The notes below the pieces were generated by a model, which worked only from the letters and a program-made list of their open reading frames with translations, searched no databases and was not told where the DNA came from. Below are positions 49,698 through 62,800 of a stretch of DNA of 64,000 nt, one piece after another. Made by a program: the position numbers and the translations under genes. Every line of letters starts with the position of its first letter. Within the stretch, counting starts at the first letter, position 1. This DNA is from Pilatotrama ljubarskyi (taxonomy: Eukaryota > Basidiomycota > Agaricomycetes > Polyporales > Polyporaceae), in the NCBI GenBank assembly GCA_022385805.1, contig MU277674.1, positions 249,251 to 313,250 on the forward strand. The letters run 5' to 3'.

Positions 49698-50274
49698 GGT
49701 TGATCGACCTTTGTGCACGAGCGACGGGTGCACCTGGGGCCTCTTATAGACGGCATTCCCGGGCGATGCGCGAAGGCATAGCCGGGGGAATGGGCGGATG
49801 GGGCGCGATATGAGTGGTGATGGGTGGACGAGAAGACGACGGTAGGGGCGCAATTGGACGAGACGGCGGAGGATGAAACGGAGACCGCATGGGGCGCGGC
49901 TGGGACGCATGCGCGTGTGGGGAGGAGCCTATTCTTGCGAGGACGACCGTGTGCGCGCAGAAGCTCCTCGCCGGACGTCCGATGCTCCCGCGAGCCCGGT
50001 CATCGCCGCGTCGCCGTGCTCGACGTCGAGGAGTCGATTCTTTGCAGTCCTCTTGCTGCCATCTTGGACGGCGCGTGCATGAGACTGCAACGCACGTACG
50101 CATGTGGTACGGACGAGAGCGGGAATGCGCTTTGGCGCGAGCGCGTCACGCATCGATATCGCAGACGCGCCTCGCATAGATCAGCAACAGCCTTCGACGC
50201 GACCGTCATCGTCCTCCCATCCGCACAAACGGATAACTATACCTACTCAACGGAACTGATACCCATCACATAGC
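49698..50274. promoter_or_regulatory. Divergent promoter region
   Basis: A 577-bp region between the protease ATG (minus) and the next gene's ATG (plus). The sequence just upstream of the protease contains CTTATAGACGG (49743-49753), with TATA-like TATAAG on the coding strand about 50 bp before the ATG, a plausible TATA box. Confidence 0.45.
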
Positions 50275-50924
50275 ATGGGTGAGCATCTCGACTCCCTGCT
50301 GCTGCGAGGACGCTCGGTCGCCCAGATCCGATCGACATGCCGCTGACCTCCCCGATGTACAGCCTCCGCAGAGCAAGTCGAGCTCAACGCGCCCCACGCG
50401 CCCACCGAGAAGGCGTTCGAAGCCTTCGAGGCCGTCGAGCACAAGATAAAGGCCGAGATCCTCAAGTCGCGCCACGACTGGGACAAGCACGAGCCCCGCA
50501 TGTGGTCCCGCGCCGCGGGCATCTCCAACGAGGACCTCGTCGCGTTCACCATCCGCAACGACCTCGTCGAGTGCCGCAGTGCGCCCACGTCTTACGGGAC
50601 GATCATCCTCGGCAAGATCAGGTTGCCCGCTGTGAAGGATGAGGAAGGGGAGGGATTCGTCCACGTCCGGTGCGTTTACGACTGTGTGTTACCTGTCGGC
50701 CAGGCGTTCTGACAGTTCGGCGTAGCATCCACGATCCGCCCAACAGGGTGAGCACAGATCCGTGCGTGTAAGAATCGTCCGCTGAATGTCTCATGCAGGG
50801 CACCGACGATGTCATCTTCCACTCACTCTTCACGGACGAAGGCAACCGCAACGCCGACGGCCACCCGACCACCTGGCGCGCCATCCAGACGCGCGATACC
50901 CCTCTCGAGTTCTTCAACGAGTAG
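50275..50924 (+). CDS. Unknown 149-residue protein with 4-nt first coding exon
   Basis: The only phase-consistent model has four exons: 50275-50278 (ATGG), 50372-50669, a 22-nt microexon 50726-50747, and 50799-50924. It reads MEQVELNAPHAPTEKAFEAF, then HKIKAEILKSRHDWDKHEPR, GTIILGKIRLPAVKDEEGEG, VHVRIHDPPNRGTDDVIFHS and LFTDEGNRNADGHPTTWRAI, ending LEFFNE-stop. The middle resembles a small alpha/beta domain with acidic character. There is no signal peptide, helix anchor or cysteine motif. I do not recognise the family. The model gains weight because the microexon restores both the frame and a smooth, charged loop (IHDPPNRGTDD), and because all borders are GT-AG. Confidence 0.7.
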
Positions 50925-52868
50925 ACGACGACACTGGAAGCCATGCATCACAGACTAGCGGATTTGAAATAGAAGTGTAGGTTCAAGAAGTCTATACCCC
51001 AGCGGGAGGATCTATATGTACAATCTGTGCGTTCGCTCTCCGCGTGATACCCGTCTGCGCGGCCGACTGACACGGTCTTGCAGATTTGGAAAGTGATATA
51101 TGAGACGACACCACTGTTCTCTCGAGGCGCTTCAGCCTGCACGGGCATAGCAAGTCGTCTCATATGCGTCAGTCAGCTCATGCGAGTGCCCTATACTGTA
51201 CCAGGTTCTGTACACCGCGCATGGACATCAAGGAGTGGGTGGTACGTTTCGCGCAGCATTCAGGTATTCCGATATCGTTGGGGGCACACCTAAGCAATCC
51301 TCGCTGCTCTTGCGAAGGAGGCATCCCTGGACATCCGCAATGCAACGCTCGTGCCTGTGCGCCCGTACCGTTGCAGTGAGTGCGCATTGAGCAGTCTACT
51401 ACTGGATACCCGCGTGCGAAGTTCTGGCAGCCGCGCCAACGGGGACCACTGCAGCGAGTCGTTCGACAACCCGCGCGCGGAAACCGAATGACTACCGCAC
51501 GGCTTCGATGGCGGAGCTGGCTCATCCAGCTGGGCGGTGACGGCGAGCGCGCCGGCCTGAGCCGTATGGGACGTACGCAAGGCGAGTGCGGCGCAGTTCA
51601 GCCCCGGTTGTTTGGGGATCAGAAAAGGGCATACCTTGTGGCCAGGTTCATGGCGGATCGACCTTTTCGGCTGGAGACTCTACGCGACTTTAACATGCTT
51701 TCTTACGCGATTGCAGTATTTGCATTCCAGCTATGCGAAGGATCCCCGCTGCCATATATCCACGGGACGGGTCAGTCTACTTTCCCCGCTCGATGCGTCC
51801 ACATATACCGATTCTGGCACGCTGGCGACGACATACTGACGAGTACAAAACAGCTGGACGATGTAGCACACACGATAGCCACGGCCATGCCCACGACCGT
51901 GATCCGAATTCGCTGCGCGATCCCTATCTCGCAGCGGGCCCGGGGTTTTACTGTATAGGCAGAGGTCCTATCGTTGCATGATCGATACGTCCCTTCAAGT
52001 GCGCATCCTGCGAGCCCGAGACATGCTGCAATAGTCCGTCCAGCGCATACGACCAGGAATTCGTCGCTGCACACCCACTCCTGAGAGGCTCGCTGCTAGA
52101 GGCGCATGCTCTCTCCTGTTGTCTACGACACGCGTCCACGTTCCACCCTCCCAGCGTGCTCCACATGCACCGCATGGCCGCGCCCACTATCCCACAACGC
52201 CTTTCCCTTGTGGGGCAGCCGTGCGCCCTTGAAGAGCCTGGACGAGCGCGTGGACGGATATCGATGGCGATCGGACCGCCACGTTCCCCGAGCTGTCCGG
52301 GCACGGCGACCTGGAGGCTCACCGCACGGCTTCCTTTGTTGTCTTCGCCTGCCCGTTCCATGCTTTGTGAACGGCCTTAAAACCACACAGTCACACAGAC
52401 TTGGTCCTAGGGTTCCGCCCTAGGGTGGCGGGTGTTCCCATCGCCCAGGACGCAAGCGAGATGAAAGGGTAGGTGGGGACACGACACAGGCCAGATCGGG
52501 CAGCGGGGACACCGAGAGCGGAGCTGAGCGTGCGCGAGGTTCAGGTGTGCCCTGGCGGCGGTGCCACCGTGCGGGGTTGTTGGCGCATGTGGGCGAGTGT
52601 GGATGCGTGCGCGTGCACGGTGTGGGTGAGTGGCGTCGTCTGGGCGGAGGTAGCGGAGGAGACTCGGGAGAGTGAAGGGAGCCCCGGATGGCCAGGCAGG
52701 GCAATGCGATGGCTATGTGCGCTCTGTAGCGTGACCGAGGGCACCCCGAGCCATCATGTCGCCCACAGATGCTGCAGCTTGTGATGGGTGTTTCTCCATG
52801 TCGGGGAGACGAAGGTGCGATGAGAGGAGCGGCGTAGCAGGCCAATAGGTCCTCGTTGGAGCGGGCCA
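50925..52868. other. Intergenic region, no supported gene
   Basis: Frames of up to 192 codons (51380-51958 plus) overlap frames on the other strand and show no motif. The segment 52420-52870 is GC-rich and strand-skewed. Nothing is called. Confidence 0.4.
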
Positions 52869-53183
52869 TCAGACGCTACCACACCACTCCTTGAGACATT
52901 CAGGGCTGTATGAAACTACGCCACCGCCGCCGAGTCCGGGAATCCAGGCTGGCGGATGCGTGGCCTCACCGACACTTACGATTGGCATCTCTGGCGAAGG
53001 TGTCAATTCGTTCAATACACAGAATGACTAGCTCTGCGTACTGTGAATGGACCGCGGTGCAGGACAGGCCTGACCAGACGACGGACACGTCGACATGGTC
53101 GAAGGCGATGGCGTTCGACCAAAGCGTCCGACCTTCGTCCGTACGTACCACGCGGCACATGCGCCTGCAGTCGTCTCGGAAAG
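52869..53183 (-). CDS. 3' exons of an unidentified minus-strand gene (partial model)
   Basis: Exon 52980-53183 is preceded by a strong acceptor (TTCTTTTCAG) and followed by a strong donor (GTAAGT). It encodes FRDDCRRMCRVVRTDEGRTL, SNAIAFDHVDVSVVWSGLSC and AVHSQYAELVILCIERIDTF. The last exon 52869-52915 adds LSYSPECLKEWCGSV and TGA. Phases agree. Amino-acid composition (Trp, Asp, Cys, hydrophobic strands) looks coding, while the plus strand here does not. The 5' exons should lie between 53230 and about 54100, but I could not fix them because several frames compete. Family unknown. Confidence 0.38.
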
Positions 53184-54622
53184 CTGAAAAGAATCATGTT
53201 GCAAGACCAGCAAGAAGAGGAACACTTCCCGAGTTGAGGTTGAATCATGTCCGGCGGGTTTCACGATGCCTGCGTTGACGAACCACTAGCGAGGCTTCCC
53301 TCGATTTTACCAGCTAAGCAAGTCGACACGCACCAGCGGGACCGTTCGGGAAGCGCTGGCATCGAGACGAGCAGTGAGCAGCGATTCACGGAAAGCGACT
53401 GCGTCACTTACGGCGCACAGGTCGGTATCGCTCACGCCAGCGTGCCCATGGAAAATATTGTTGAAGACGTTCACGCGGACGGAGGTAAGGTGCCGTCGAC
53501 GTCAGTACGAAGCAGCAGGGGCCTGGATCTCACAGCACCACACTCCATTAAGCATGAGGACGATGCGGAAGCCCGAGATGCACTCATGTATGCGCCCCAG
53601 GACGTCCGATGGCAGTCCGCGGATTGCTCCACAGACGGGAACGAGCATGCAGCGTTGAGTCTTGGACTTGAGGTCTTCTCTTACATCGGCACACGAGGGA
53701 CCGCGTGGGACGAGCGGGAGGCTGCGAGAGCGACCACGACCGATCGAACCATCGCATCTTGCCAGCGCCCGGTTGCCCGTGCTTGGAAAGCGCGACGACG
53801 ACGATCAGGTTGGAAGGTCCACCCTTCCACGCCCAACGCCGAGCCGGACTCACAGCACCCATGCCAGGCCTTTCCCGCAGCACATGCTCCACCGAGTCCA
53901 CGGCCGCCGTTCGAGGGGAGGTGCGACGCGCTCGCGAGGGTCATCGTGTGACGGACTACCGCATCGTCCAGGGGACCCGGCGGACTCGAGCGAGCTGCGC
54001 GCGTACGTCCAGTGACGACACCGTGAAGCCTCGAAGTCCGCCAAGGTCCCATCCGGCTTACGCAATCCCAGGGCCTCGCGGGGCGCCATCGCACTCGTCC
54101 TCGACGCGGCGCTGCCCCTCGCGCAGGGCGCGGGGGCGTGGACCTAGTAAATACCAAGGTGAGTACGCATATGGTGGTGCATAGTAAGGGGAAACCATAT
54201 CTATGTACACGGGGGTGTGAGCACAATGTCTCTGCAAAGGAGAACGCACGGACGCTGACAAGACCGGGTCGCGAGACAGGAGGTACGAAGCGCAAAAAAG
54301 AGAATCACAACCGAGTCGAGCCAGAGGGGGAGAAGGAAGGGGAAAAGAGGTGCATCACTGACAGTATCACGAGCCGATGTCAACAATGAGCCACGCCAAC
54401 GACGCCGGACCGGGTGAACGGGCAGGCGCGAAGCGGCGGATGCATATGACAAGACGCATACAGCCGAGTTGTGGGCGAACGACAATGAACAGGATGGATG
54501 GTACACACGCGCAGGATCGAGACGGAAAATAAAGTAAAACGATACCAGAATTCCGAGCCAATAGGGCGCAACCCCCTCTCCCCCCTTTCCCCACAGGGGA
54601 CTAGGAGGACAGGAGGCGCATG
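53184..54622. other. Unresolved region upstream of the partial gene
   Basis: It probably contains the 5' exons of the gene above on the minus strand. A 234-codon plus frame (53247-53951) and a 204-codon minus frame (53681-54295) overlap; neither has a motif. The segment 54200-54620 is A/G-rich and likely the 3' flank of the cyclin gene. Confidence 0.35.
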
Positions 54623-56856
54623 TTACCGAGTCCCAATATCGAGAACGCCAGGACACCGCTCCGAGAAGGCTTCCGCGAACGAGGGCAACGTCGTCGAGAC
54701 CGCCGTCTTAGTCCCCGGGATGTCGATGGCCGGGAGCGTCGGCCCCACCGCGCCTCCCGCCACATTTTCCGCCGTGCCAGCTTCCGAGTACATTGCAAGA
54801 GGGTTGCCGTAGTAGGAGGTGTACGTGTTGAGGTTGACGTGATTGGTTGAGCAATAGGGGTTGGCAGGGTCCACCGGGGTGTACATGGACACGTTCGCCA
54901 CCCACGGTCCGCCCGAGTGACCCGCCGTCACAGAAGCGAAGGAGGGGGTCGGAAGATCCATGAAAACCGACATCTGGATGGTCCGCTCCTCCGACCCATC
55001 CGAAGACGACGACGAGCATGACATCGGCGAGTACGACAGCGTGGGCGTAGACAGCGAAGGCGACACCTCGACCTGCGGCTCCACGTTCATCGCGAACGTG
55101 GGTGGGTAGCCCATTCCAGGTACCGGCCTTGCATCATAGCACGCAGTCTCGTCGAAAAGGCCCGCTGGGACGAAGATGGGGTCCGCAGGCGCAGCGAAGC
55201 CATGTGAACCAATCGCGGGTACAGTCGCGCTGCGCTGAATAGTACGCGTCGTCCTTGGGGTAGGAAGAGGAGTGTGGATACCACCACGAGGCTGCGAAGA
55301 CGTGGCCGATGAATGGGCGTCAACGCCCGCAGTCGCAGTCGCAGCCCACGCCGCAGTCGAGGACGAAGTACAAGTACCTGACCGACCACCGAGCAGATCG
55401 CCATCGCTCCTGGCACGCGAGACAGTACGACCAGCGCACGACCCGGAAGACCCGGACGAGGCAGACGTGGTAGGCAGCTTGCCGACCCAGAGACGCCACT
55501 CGAGTGCCTCGCCTACGGCACGCTCGCATCGGCCTATTTCCCTGGGAGGAAGACCGGCGAGCTTGGCCCAGGCTCGGTTCGAGTAGGAGCGGTCTTGCAT
55601 GAACTTGGATGCGAGGATGAGACAGGCGAGGAAAGTACGACGCGGACAGCAGAGCGGGGAGGGGAGAGGAGGGAGGGGAGGGAGGGAGGATTGGTCCTTA
55701 CTGCGGGTGGCAGAAGGAGCCGATTGCAAGGGGATGCTAGCGTCCGCCTCGGTGGGGAAATGCCTGTCATCGACGCGTATGGTGTCCAAGGTGAGCCCGG
55801 CGGCCTCCTGGGAGACGTCAGAGAGAACTTCGCCGACAGGCGACTGCTGCGGACCATCCATTCGGGACAGGCCTTGGACAATTCGCGGCTCGGGCTCCTG
55901 ATCGGTGTAGCGCTCCGACGTCGGGCGGGCCTTCTCCTTGCGGAGCAGATCCGGAACCCTCGAGCGGACGGCCTCCAAGTAGCACAGCGCCGTTTGCAAG
56001 ACTCCGGTGGAAGTACGGGACCGGCGCAAGACCTCATGTACGAAACCTCTGATCGGGATAAGGTTGTTGCCCCCGGAGCTTTCGGGCGCTTGCGAGTATG
56101 ACTCGCACCCGTCCGCCGGGGGTGACGGCGAAGGTCCGCTCGTGGGAGAGACAGGAGACGGAAGCTGGGTGTTTCGGGAGGCAAAGAGCTTCGAAAACCC
56201 GGCGCCCATCAGGGGAGGCGGGAGAGGCTCGGCGTGAGGCGTCGGCGGTTCGGGCTGCGCGCAAAGCGAGTCACGTCCACAGGCGGTGAACACGGTCGGG
56301 ATGTCGTCAGGGTGCCAGGTTTCGCAGAGAGATTTGACAGCCTGATCTGGATGTATGCGCGGAAATGAGCATACATTCACCAAATGAGGGTGGTTTTGCG
56401 ACTGCCAGTGGCGTTCCCCAAGTGACACCTCTCCAAGCCATTCGAGCACTCCGGGAGTGCACGAATGATTTGGCGCGAATGAGGTGAAGGCAGCATGTAG
56501 TACGGAAATGACAGCAGGGTGTGCAAGGTGCAGTCGCAAGGTGCAAATCAGTTCACAGACTCACCGACGAGTTTCGCGGCATATTTTGTCTTCTGCGCAT
56601 CCCGCAGAGCATTTGCCAGCTGTGTTTGTTGCGATAGGGATTTCAGGCGTTCGGCATCGGGAACAGGGAGAACGTGAATGGACGGCGGAGAGACGGAAGC
56701 TACGGAAGAGGCAGGCGTATGAAGGTAGATAGCGGGAGACGGTTTCGGGAGACTTGAGAGCGCGACGGTGGGAGCATAGGGTTGCCAGCGGGTCCTGGCG
56801 CGAGATGCGCCAGGGCCGCGGTGGGGCAGAGAGTGGGAAACAGCATGGAGGTTCAT
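54623..56856 (-). CDS. Pcl/Pas1-type cyclin (Pho85-class CDK partner)
   Basis: Two exons: ATG at 56856 and TAA at 54623-54625. Exon 1 encodes a Pro/Ser-rich start and KSLSQQTQLANALRDAQKTK. The intron (about 56350-56563) joins AAKLV to DQAVKSLCETWHPDDIPTVF, the Pcl-family entry motif. The cyclin box continues with FVHEVLRRSRTSTGVLQTAL and CYLEAVRSRVPDLLRKEKAR. After a 100-residue acidic/Pro insert come RRTFLACLILASKFMQDRSY, SNRAWAKLAGLPPREIGRCE and GEALEWRLWVGKLP. A long Ser/Thr/Pro tail follows (about 290 residues). These cyclins activate Pho85-like CDKs in G1 polarity, nutrient sensing and cell-wall control. S. pombe Pas1 is the nearest named relative I can suggest. No destruction box is evident. 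Confidence 0.9.
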
Positions 56857-59800
56857 TGTCGGAGCCACAGGCAGAGCGGGGGTTCGTGATAAGCCAGAGA
56901 CGAGAAGTTGGGATTATAATTCAGATAGTAGTAGCATGGGCGAGCTGGAAGGTGGACTGGGTGATAAAGATACTAGAAATCAGGACGAGCGAGGCCTTGG
57001 AGGAGACACGGGGCGACGGATTGGGGTATCTGACGACGTTGCACGTAGAACACATTTCGGTTGTTGGCGTTAAGACGGATAGCCCGTAGTCGGAGACTAT
57101 GGACGATCCGGGATGGGAGCTCGTTGCCTAGAACAGCACGGGCTCAGTAGCGAGCAGGGAGACTTGAGACGACGTTCGGGAGCGATGCGAGAGACGGGAT
57201 GAGCGTCGAGGGGGAGGAGCGATAGGGCTGGGAGGTTATAAGGGGCGTAGCAGAGTCAGCTGGATGCGTGAGCAGAGTCAAGTCGCTATATCGAGTAGTC
57301 GACAGCCACACGCAAACACCGCCAAACAAAGCGCCCGCTGGAGTCACCGGCCTCGCAGCTCCCCTCGCCCTCTTCACTCCGGATCCAAGCTCACACGCAC
57401 TCGCTCTGCCGGGCTGTGTTCAACGTTCTGCCTCCTCTCGCCCTCTCGCAGGCTGCGCACGGCTGCATTCCTCGCCCTCTGCTCGTGCGGATATCCACAA
57501 GACCCGCTGCCCAGCCATCTCCTGCATCATCGCCTGCCTTGCGCGGAACGACTCATCTGCAAATTTCCGCATGACTCACTAGTACTGCTTCGGAATGGGA
57601 CTCCCAGACGTGATCCTCCCCACAGCGCTGCGCTCGACTGTCTTCGCCGCATTCCCGCTATCTGCCTGCTGCAGTGTTACTGCGTGTCTTGTATTTTCCG
57701 TCCATCTGCATCCGGCTTCTCAATGACGCTCGCCTTCCCGTATCAATACTTTGTTGACTGGGACAAAGCCTCCAGCCAACCATCTTCATCTGATGACTCT
57801 CTGCCTACCGTCACTATACGAACCCATTCATCCCGTTATAGTCGCCCGAACTGAGCATCGCGCACGTTCGGTTTAGAATAGCAGAAGCGCGTAGGTCGTC
57901 TTTTCCCAGCCTTACGTCGCTGTATTCATCATCCAGATGCCTTCACAGTCGTCTCCTGATCCACGTTCCGCAGTGAGCTGCATCGCTCGAGAGCTGTTTT
58001 AGACCACTGCGTATCCTCACCAATTGTACCAAGCATCGACTGGCCATAGCAGTCTCGCCCGCTATCGGTACTTGTGTGTACCGCTTCCTGCCCGTCGGCC
58101 GGTTTCATATGCCGTCTTCACGGGTCGTCCTAGTCACGAAGGTCATTCGTATCCTTGCTTTCCTATAACACGGGGGTTGCACGAAGATTGGTGGCGTCCG
58201 TGCTCTGGCATGCCCTAGGCAACGCAGCTATCGCTATCGCTACTGACACCGCGCAGCCATTTCCGTGCGATCGCCGCCTACTAATGTTTGCGCCGAGCTT
58301 GCCAATATCCCGCCGCGTTGCCCCTTCCAGCATAGCTATCAGCGGCGTTCATGCGAGTCGCTAGCCCCATGTATCCGTGGACGAGCGATTCGCTCGTCCC
58401 TCTCCCACAATTTTAGAGCACAGCGGCGGCGGCGGCGGCGCAGGCCACAGACAAGCCTTCTCGAGCACCCCATGTGCACGAATACAAATACTACTGTATG
58501 ACGCCACGGCGTGTCAGCTCCCGCTCCCCATCTGTGCCCTCCGCGTCTGATCCCAGCCCACACATCGCGCGCCCGCCAACTGGGCTGCCCTGCTGCTGCT
58601 GCTGCTGCTCTTATACATCGCCGGCTCACATATGACACCGACACCCATCTGCCAAGCCTGCCTTCCCTCGGGCTTCGGACTGCGTCCGGCTGCCTGCTGC
58701 CAGGCCCCGCTGTTCACCTGCCACCTGCCCGCTGTCGCCCCAGATGATGCGGAAGATGGAGGTGGGTCATGCAACCGCATCCCGTATTCGCAATACATAG
58801 CGGGGGCGCTCGCGCTTGGGCCCGCCGACGACCACCCTCAATCATCCCGCCTGTGGTGTCGCTCGGCTTCCGTGGTGGACTCGGGTTCCGCTCCATGGAT
58901 CATCAAGATGTGTGGGCGTACTGTGCTGGGCACAGTACTATCGGGGTGATGTGAACGCTGCAGATGTCGCCCGGCGGTGCAAACGATAGATGGGAATGCG
59001 TTCCTATGTGGGTGCAGGTGTGCCTCTTGCCTGTCAAATACTTCCTCTTCGACGTATACAGTAGGCGCCGAGATGCACCTCTTGCAGGTAGCGTTGCGGG
59101 AGAAGCTTCGTTGGCATGATATGCATCGAATCCTGTCCTAGCTTGCTTATGCGGTCAGAACAAGGAACAGTCCACAGTTGTTGATAGGTGGCACTCACGT
59201 CCGCTAGATGACATTATACGTTGCGGTCGTCGACAGTCCGACTCGCACTGGGCGCTTCACTTATAGGCGCCAATAGTACTTTTGGGCGTCTCTGACTGCA
59301 CCTAGATCTCTGAGCTATTATAAGATAGCGGCTCAGCCTTGCAAGAAGGCGCACATTTGGTCAACCTTCATGCCGCAGAGACCACGCCTCAACACAAGGA
59401 AGACATGACCTCTACTTATGACACCCGGCCTGAGATACGGGATGTAAAGGCACATTGGGCCGAGCGTTCATCTGGGAGACCAACTCCGGGCTCAACTCAC
59501 CTCCTGACGCCGCGACGGGGCGCCAGCGCAGACTCCCACAGAGGAACTGACAAAGGATCACCCGTCTTCATAACAACGTCCACACTGACGCATGCTTTTA
59601 CAGGTCTTTCCGCGACGATCGAACGAGCTCGACGCACGGACTCGGATTCCTCGGAGGTTCTGCCTTTGGCCAAGGGACTGTCGGGATTGACACGTCGTGC
59701 GCAGTGTCATATTTGACGCCGACTCGGAACAGCCTGTCGTGCAGGCCAGGGACGGAGGTATTCCAGGTCACGTTGATATAATATGTTCTCGGCAACTTGT

Positions 59801-62800
59801 CACAAGCACCTCCGAGTGGCCGCCGCCGTCAGCTAGCGTCGACGCGCGCCGAACGATGGCTGCGCGAATCGTAGGTACCTCCGTCGAAGTCCTTACGAGA
59901 CTCCATCGCATTCATCGGTCGCACTTCACCGGATTTACACCGTCTGTCAGCTCCGGAACGCTCACGAGGACGGTGAGCGTCCCATCGTTCGGACACGGTC
60001 GCTCATACCCTGCTTAACTTAAATAGGTCAGCTCTGGAAACGAAGTGGGTCTGCAGGAGGGTGTACTTGTGCTCTCGCCTTGCTCCTGCAGCTCAGGGAG
60101 CTATAGCTGTGGCCTCGCCACTCGGTCAGCTGACTTGCAAGCCAAAATGCGACTGACACCCCCGAAGACTTCCGTATCCAGTGCGCTCCCTGTCCCTGAC
60201 GTACCGGAGCTCGTGCTCAAGTGAGTCACCCCTTTCCGGCTCTATCACATTTAGCATGTTGCGTGGACTGTGTGATTCCCAGAGCTCGACCGCCACGCGG
60301 CGCTGGTGTCGACGAGACCGGCCCCGGGTGTCGGGAGTGACTCCGCATCTTATGGCTGCGCTGCACCTTCCACAAGGACGTTTCGGCACTGCCGTGCGGG
60401 CAACGGTGCCGTAGGAGCGATGCCCAGTCATGGGAAGGCGAGCGGCGTAAGAGTTGAAGACTCTGCTTCTGAGTTAGGCTCTTCTCCGGCCGCGGAGACG
60501 AGTCTGCGTTTTATCGAATAACGTACGAGTGCTTGCGTCGAACTTACATAGGTCCGCGATCAAGCAAAGGACATCTGACGTGGAACTCCCGGTCGAGAGT
60601 GAAACGTCGGGAGAGACGCCTCGGGAGCTCAACGCCTGCGGCACCGTGACTCACTATGTGCCGTGCTGTCCGCGTCATCCCAGCCCGAGTGTGTGAGGTG
60701 CGCGTGCTGCGTGTCTTGCTGCTCTGGGCGTTATCAATAAACCAAATGGTCTTCTTGTGCCGCAGATGCGTCGCTGGCGGTTCCGCAGGCTGTTCATTCG
60801 CGGGGCGGTGAGCATGCGCCGAAGGTGGCAGGGGCTCTTCGCCTGCGCAAGCATTTTTGTCATACGATGTCCCTGAAGCATCCCTGCTTGTGAGGAATAC
60901 CTTCGCGCCAAAGCTATGCCAGGCGGTTCTCTGTCGGAGACGTAGGGTGGAATATGGGTCTCATGGCGGGCTTCCAGACGAGGCGTGCCTCAGCCATGGA
61001 GAGCGCATCATCGCCCTGTTCCTGTCGTCCCTCAGAACTCACTTTCTCTGTTGTCTGCGAGGCATGAGAAGGGCTTTCTCCGAGGCGCAACGCTCTATCT
61101 ATGCGAGTCTCGACTTCATCGCTGGCTTGATGGAGTACCAAAGGGGCACGCTGAAACGCAGGTCGTCACAACTTGCAGCTCGGCGCCCTCATCAGACGTC
61201 TCCGAGCGTGGTATAGCTGCGCGTAGTGACCGCACCCATGAAGGCCGTCCTCGTACGTGATTGTACCCTACGGTCATAGCTCTTCGCACGAGGCGGTGTC
61301 TCTCTCTCGATGTCCTCTGCCACAACTTGCGTCGCTCCCTCACTGACATGGGCGACCCATCTCGTCGGCGGTAGCTGGGCGGCGTTCCGCAACGCGCCGC
61401 AAGATCGAATGGAGTCGGGCGGGAACTCGCACACAGTACGTGGAGATTACGAGACATGACACGGTGTGTTCGTCGCGTTTGTGGCCCATACATTGGCTAA
61501 CTGTGTACGCGGTGGCTTGACGTTCAAAGGAGAACGACTATCAAGACTCTGGTCGTCACGACTAGGATAAGTGGCCGAGTCTCTGCTGCTGCCTTGACTT
61601 TCGGCGTACGTCCCAGGACTTCGCAACAATGGGACAACTATGATTGCACGCGAACGACTCTCTTCCAAACCTATCCGGGAACTCAATACTTAAGACCCGA
61701 TACCCGAGGTCAAGCTGCGGCCATTATCGCCGGTACCTTCACCGGCTATCGCTCCTCAGTGCGAGCGCATCAGAACGGCGCAGCGGGACTCGACCCCTGC
61801 CTCTCAAGCTCAGCGCGACCACGGAATTGCCGACAGTCGCTGCCGCAGGCTGGACTCAGTCGTGAGCAGTGCCCCGTGGCATGCATGCGCCTTATTTGCG
61901 GACGCACGTACTATGCTGTGCTCTTGACTACACTCAAACTCGACGCGGTCATGACTCTGCTCGTTCGCCAGGAATAGACAAGTGAGCCGACAATGTCTAG
62001 CTCCATACCAACATAGGTAGGTTGTTCGTCATGTCCGCTACGCCCTTTCTCCTCGACTTTCACTGCCGTTGCCCAGCCGCAGTAATTCAGCAGAGACGGC
62101 ATACCCTTTTCCGCTTCTGGTCATTCCTGCAACACAACTGTCTGATCACCAGGCGTCGTTCAGTCCTGCCAGTGTTCCTCTCTACTGCTTCGTCGAGGAG
62201 TCTCAAACCACGCTGCGCCCCATCTCCTCGCTCGAAGACGTGCCGAAAAGGAGGAGAAGGATCCGTCAGCGTCTCATCGGGCGCATGTGTATGAAAAGGC
62301 TGTTGCCGGCATCACCCAGCTTCTCCGTCGGTGCCTGTGAGTGCAGAAGACATCCTCGTCCCTCGCTGGCCCACAAATTCCTACACGCTCGCGACCCCAA
62401 ACCTTCTGCAAAGCGCGTTTTCGGTGCTTTGCGGGTTCTCTTCGGCGGCCCGCGGATATATTGCGCTGGTATTGCGTTGCTGCTGCGAGCCTGGTAAGTG
62501 CTGCCCCGGTGTCGCCGAATTGCCTGCATTTACGTGAAGATCTGGCCCACGGAGGTATCCACCTATTTCTCTATGCCGTATGCATGAGTACTTGATGGTC
62601 ACGGCAACGGTCGTTCTGAGCACTGTCCGAAGGTCAACACCCACGTTCAGACGAGTCTTCAGTCTAGGAAGGTCGAGGTGTGTTGTCCTTCACGTCATAA
62701 GCGTGGTTGAGGTAGTCTCCTCAAACGCTCTCAGTCTCCGTCGATATGAATCACGTCGTCGGATGCGCTTATCGTCCTGGGCTCGACCCCTGCTGCCCCA

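Noticed and set aside
53247..53951. 234-codon plus frame as a gene
   Set aside because: No family motif and it competes with minus-strand frames and the better-supported exon at 52980-53183.
59590..60430. Multi-exon genes on either strand near 60 kb
   Set aside because: Plausible-looking exon chains can be built in both directions (for example minus 59598-60010 and plus 60148-60340); with no motif to choose between them the evidence is too weak.
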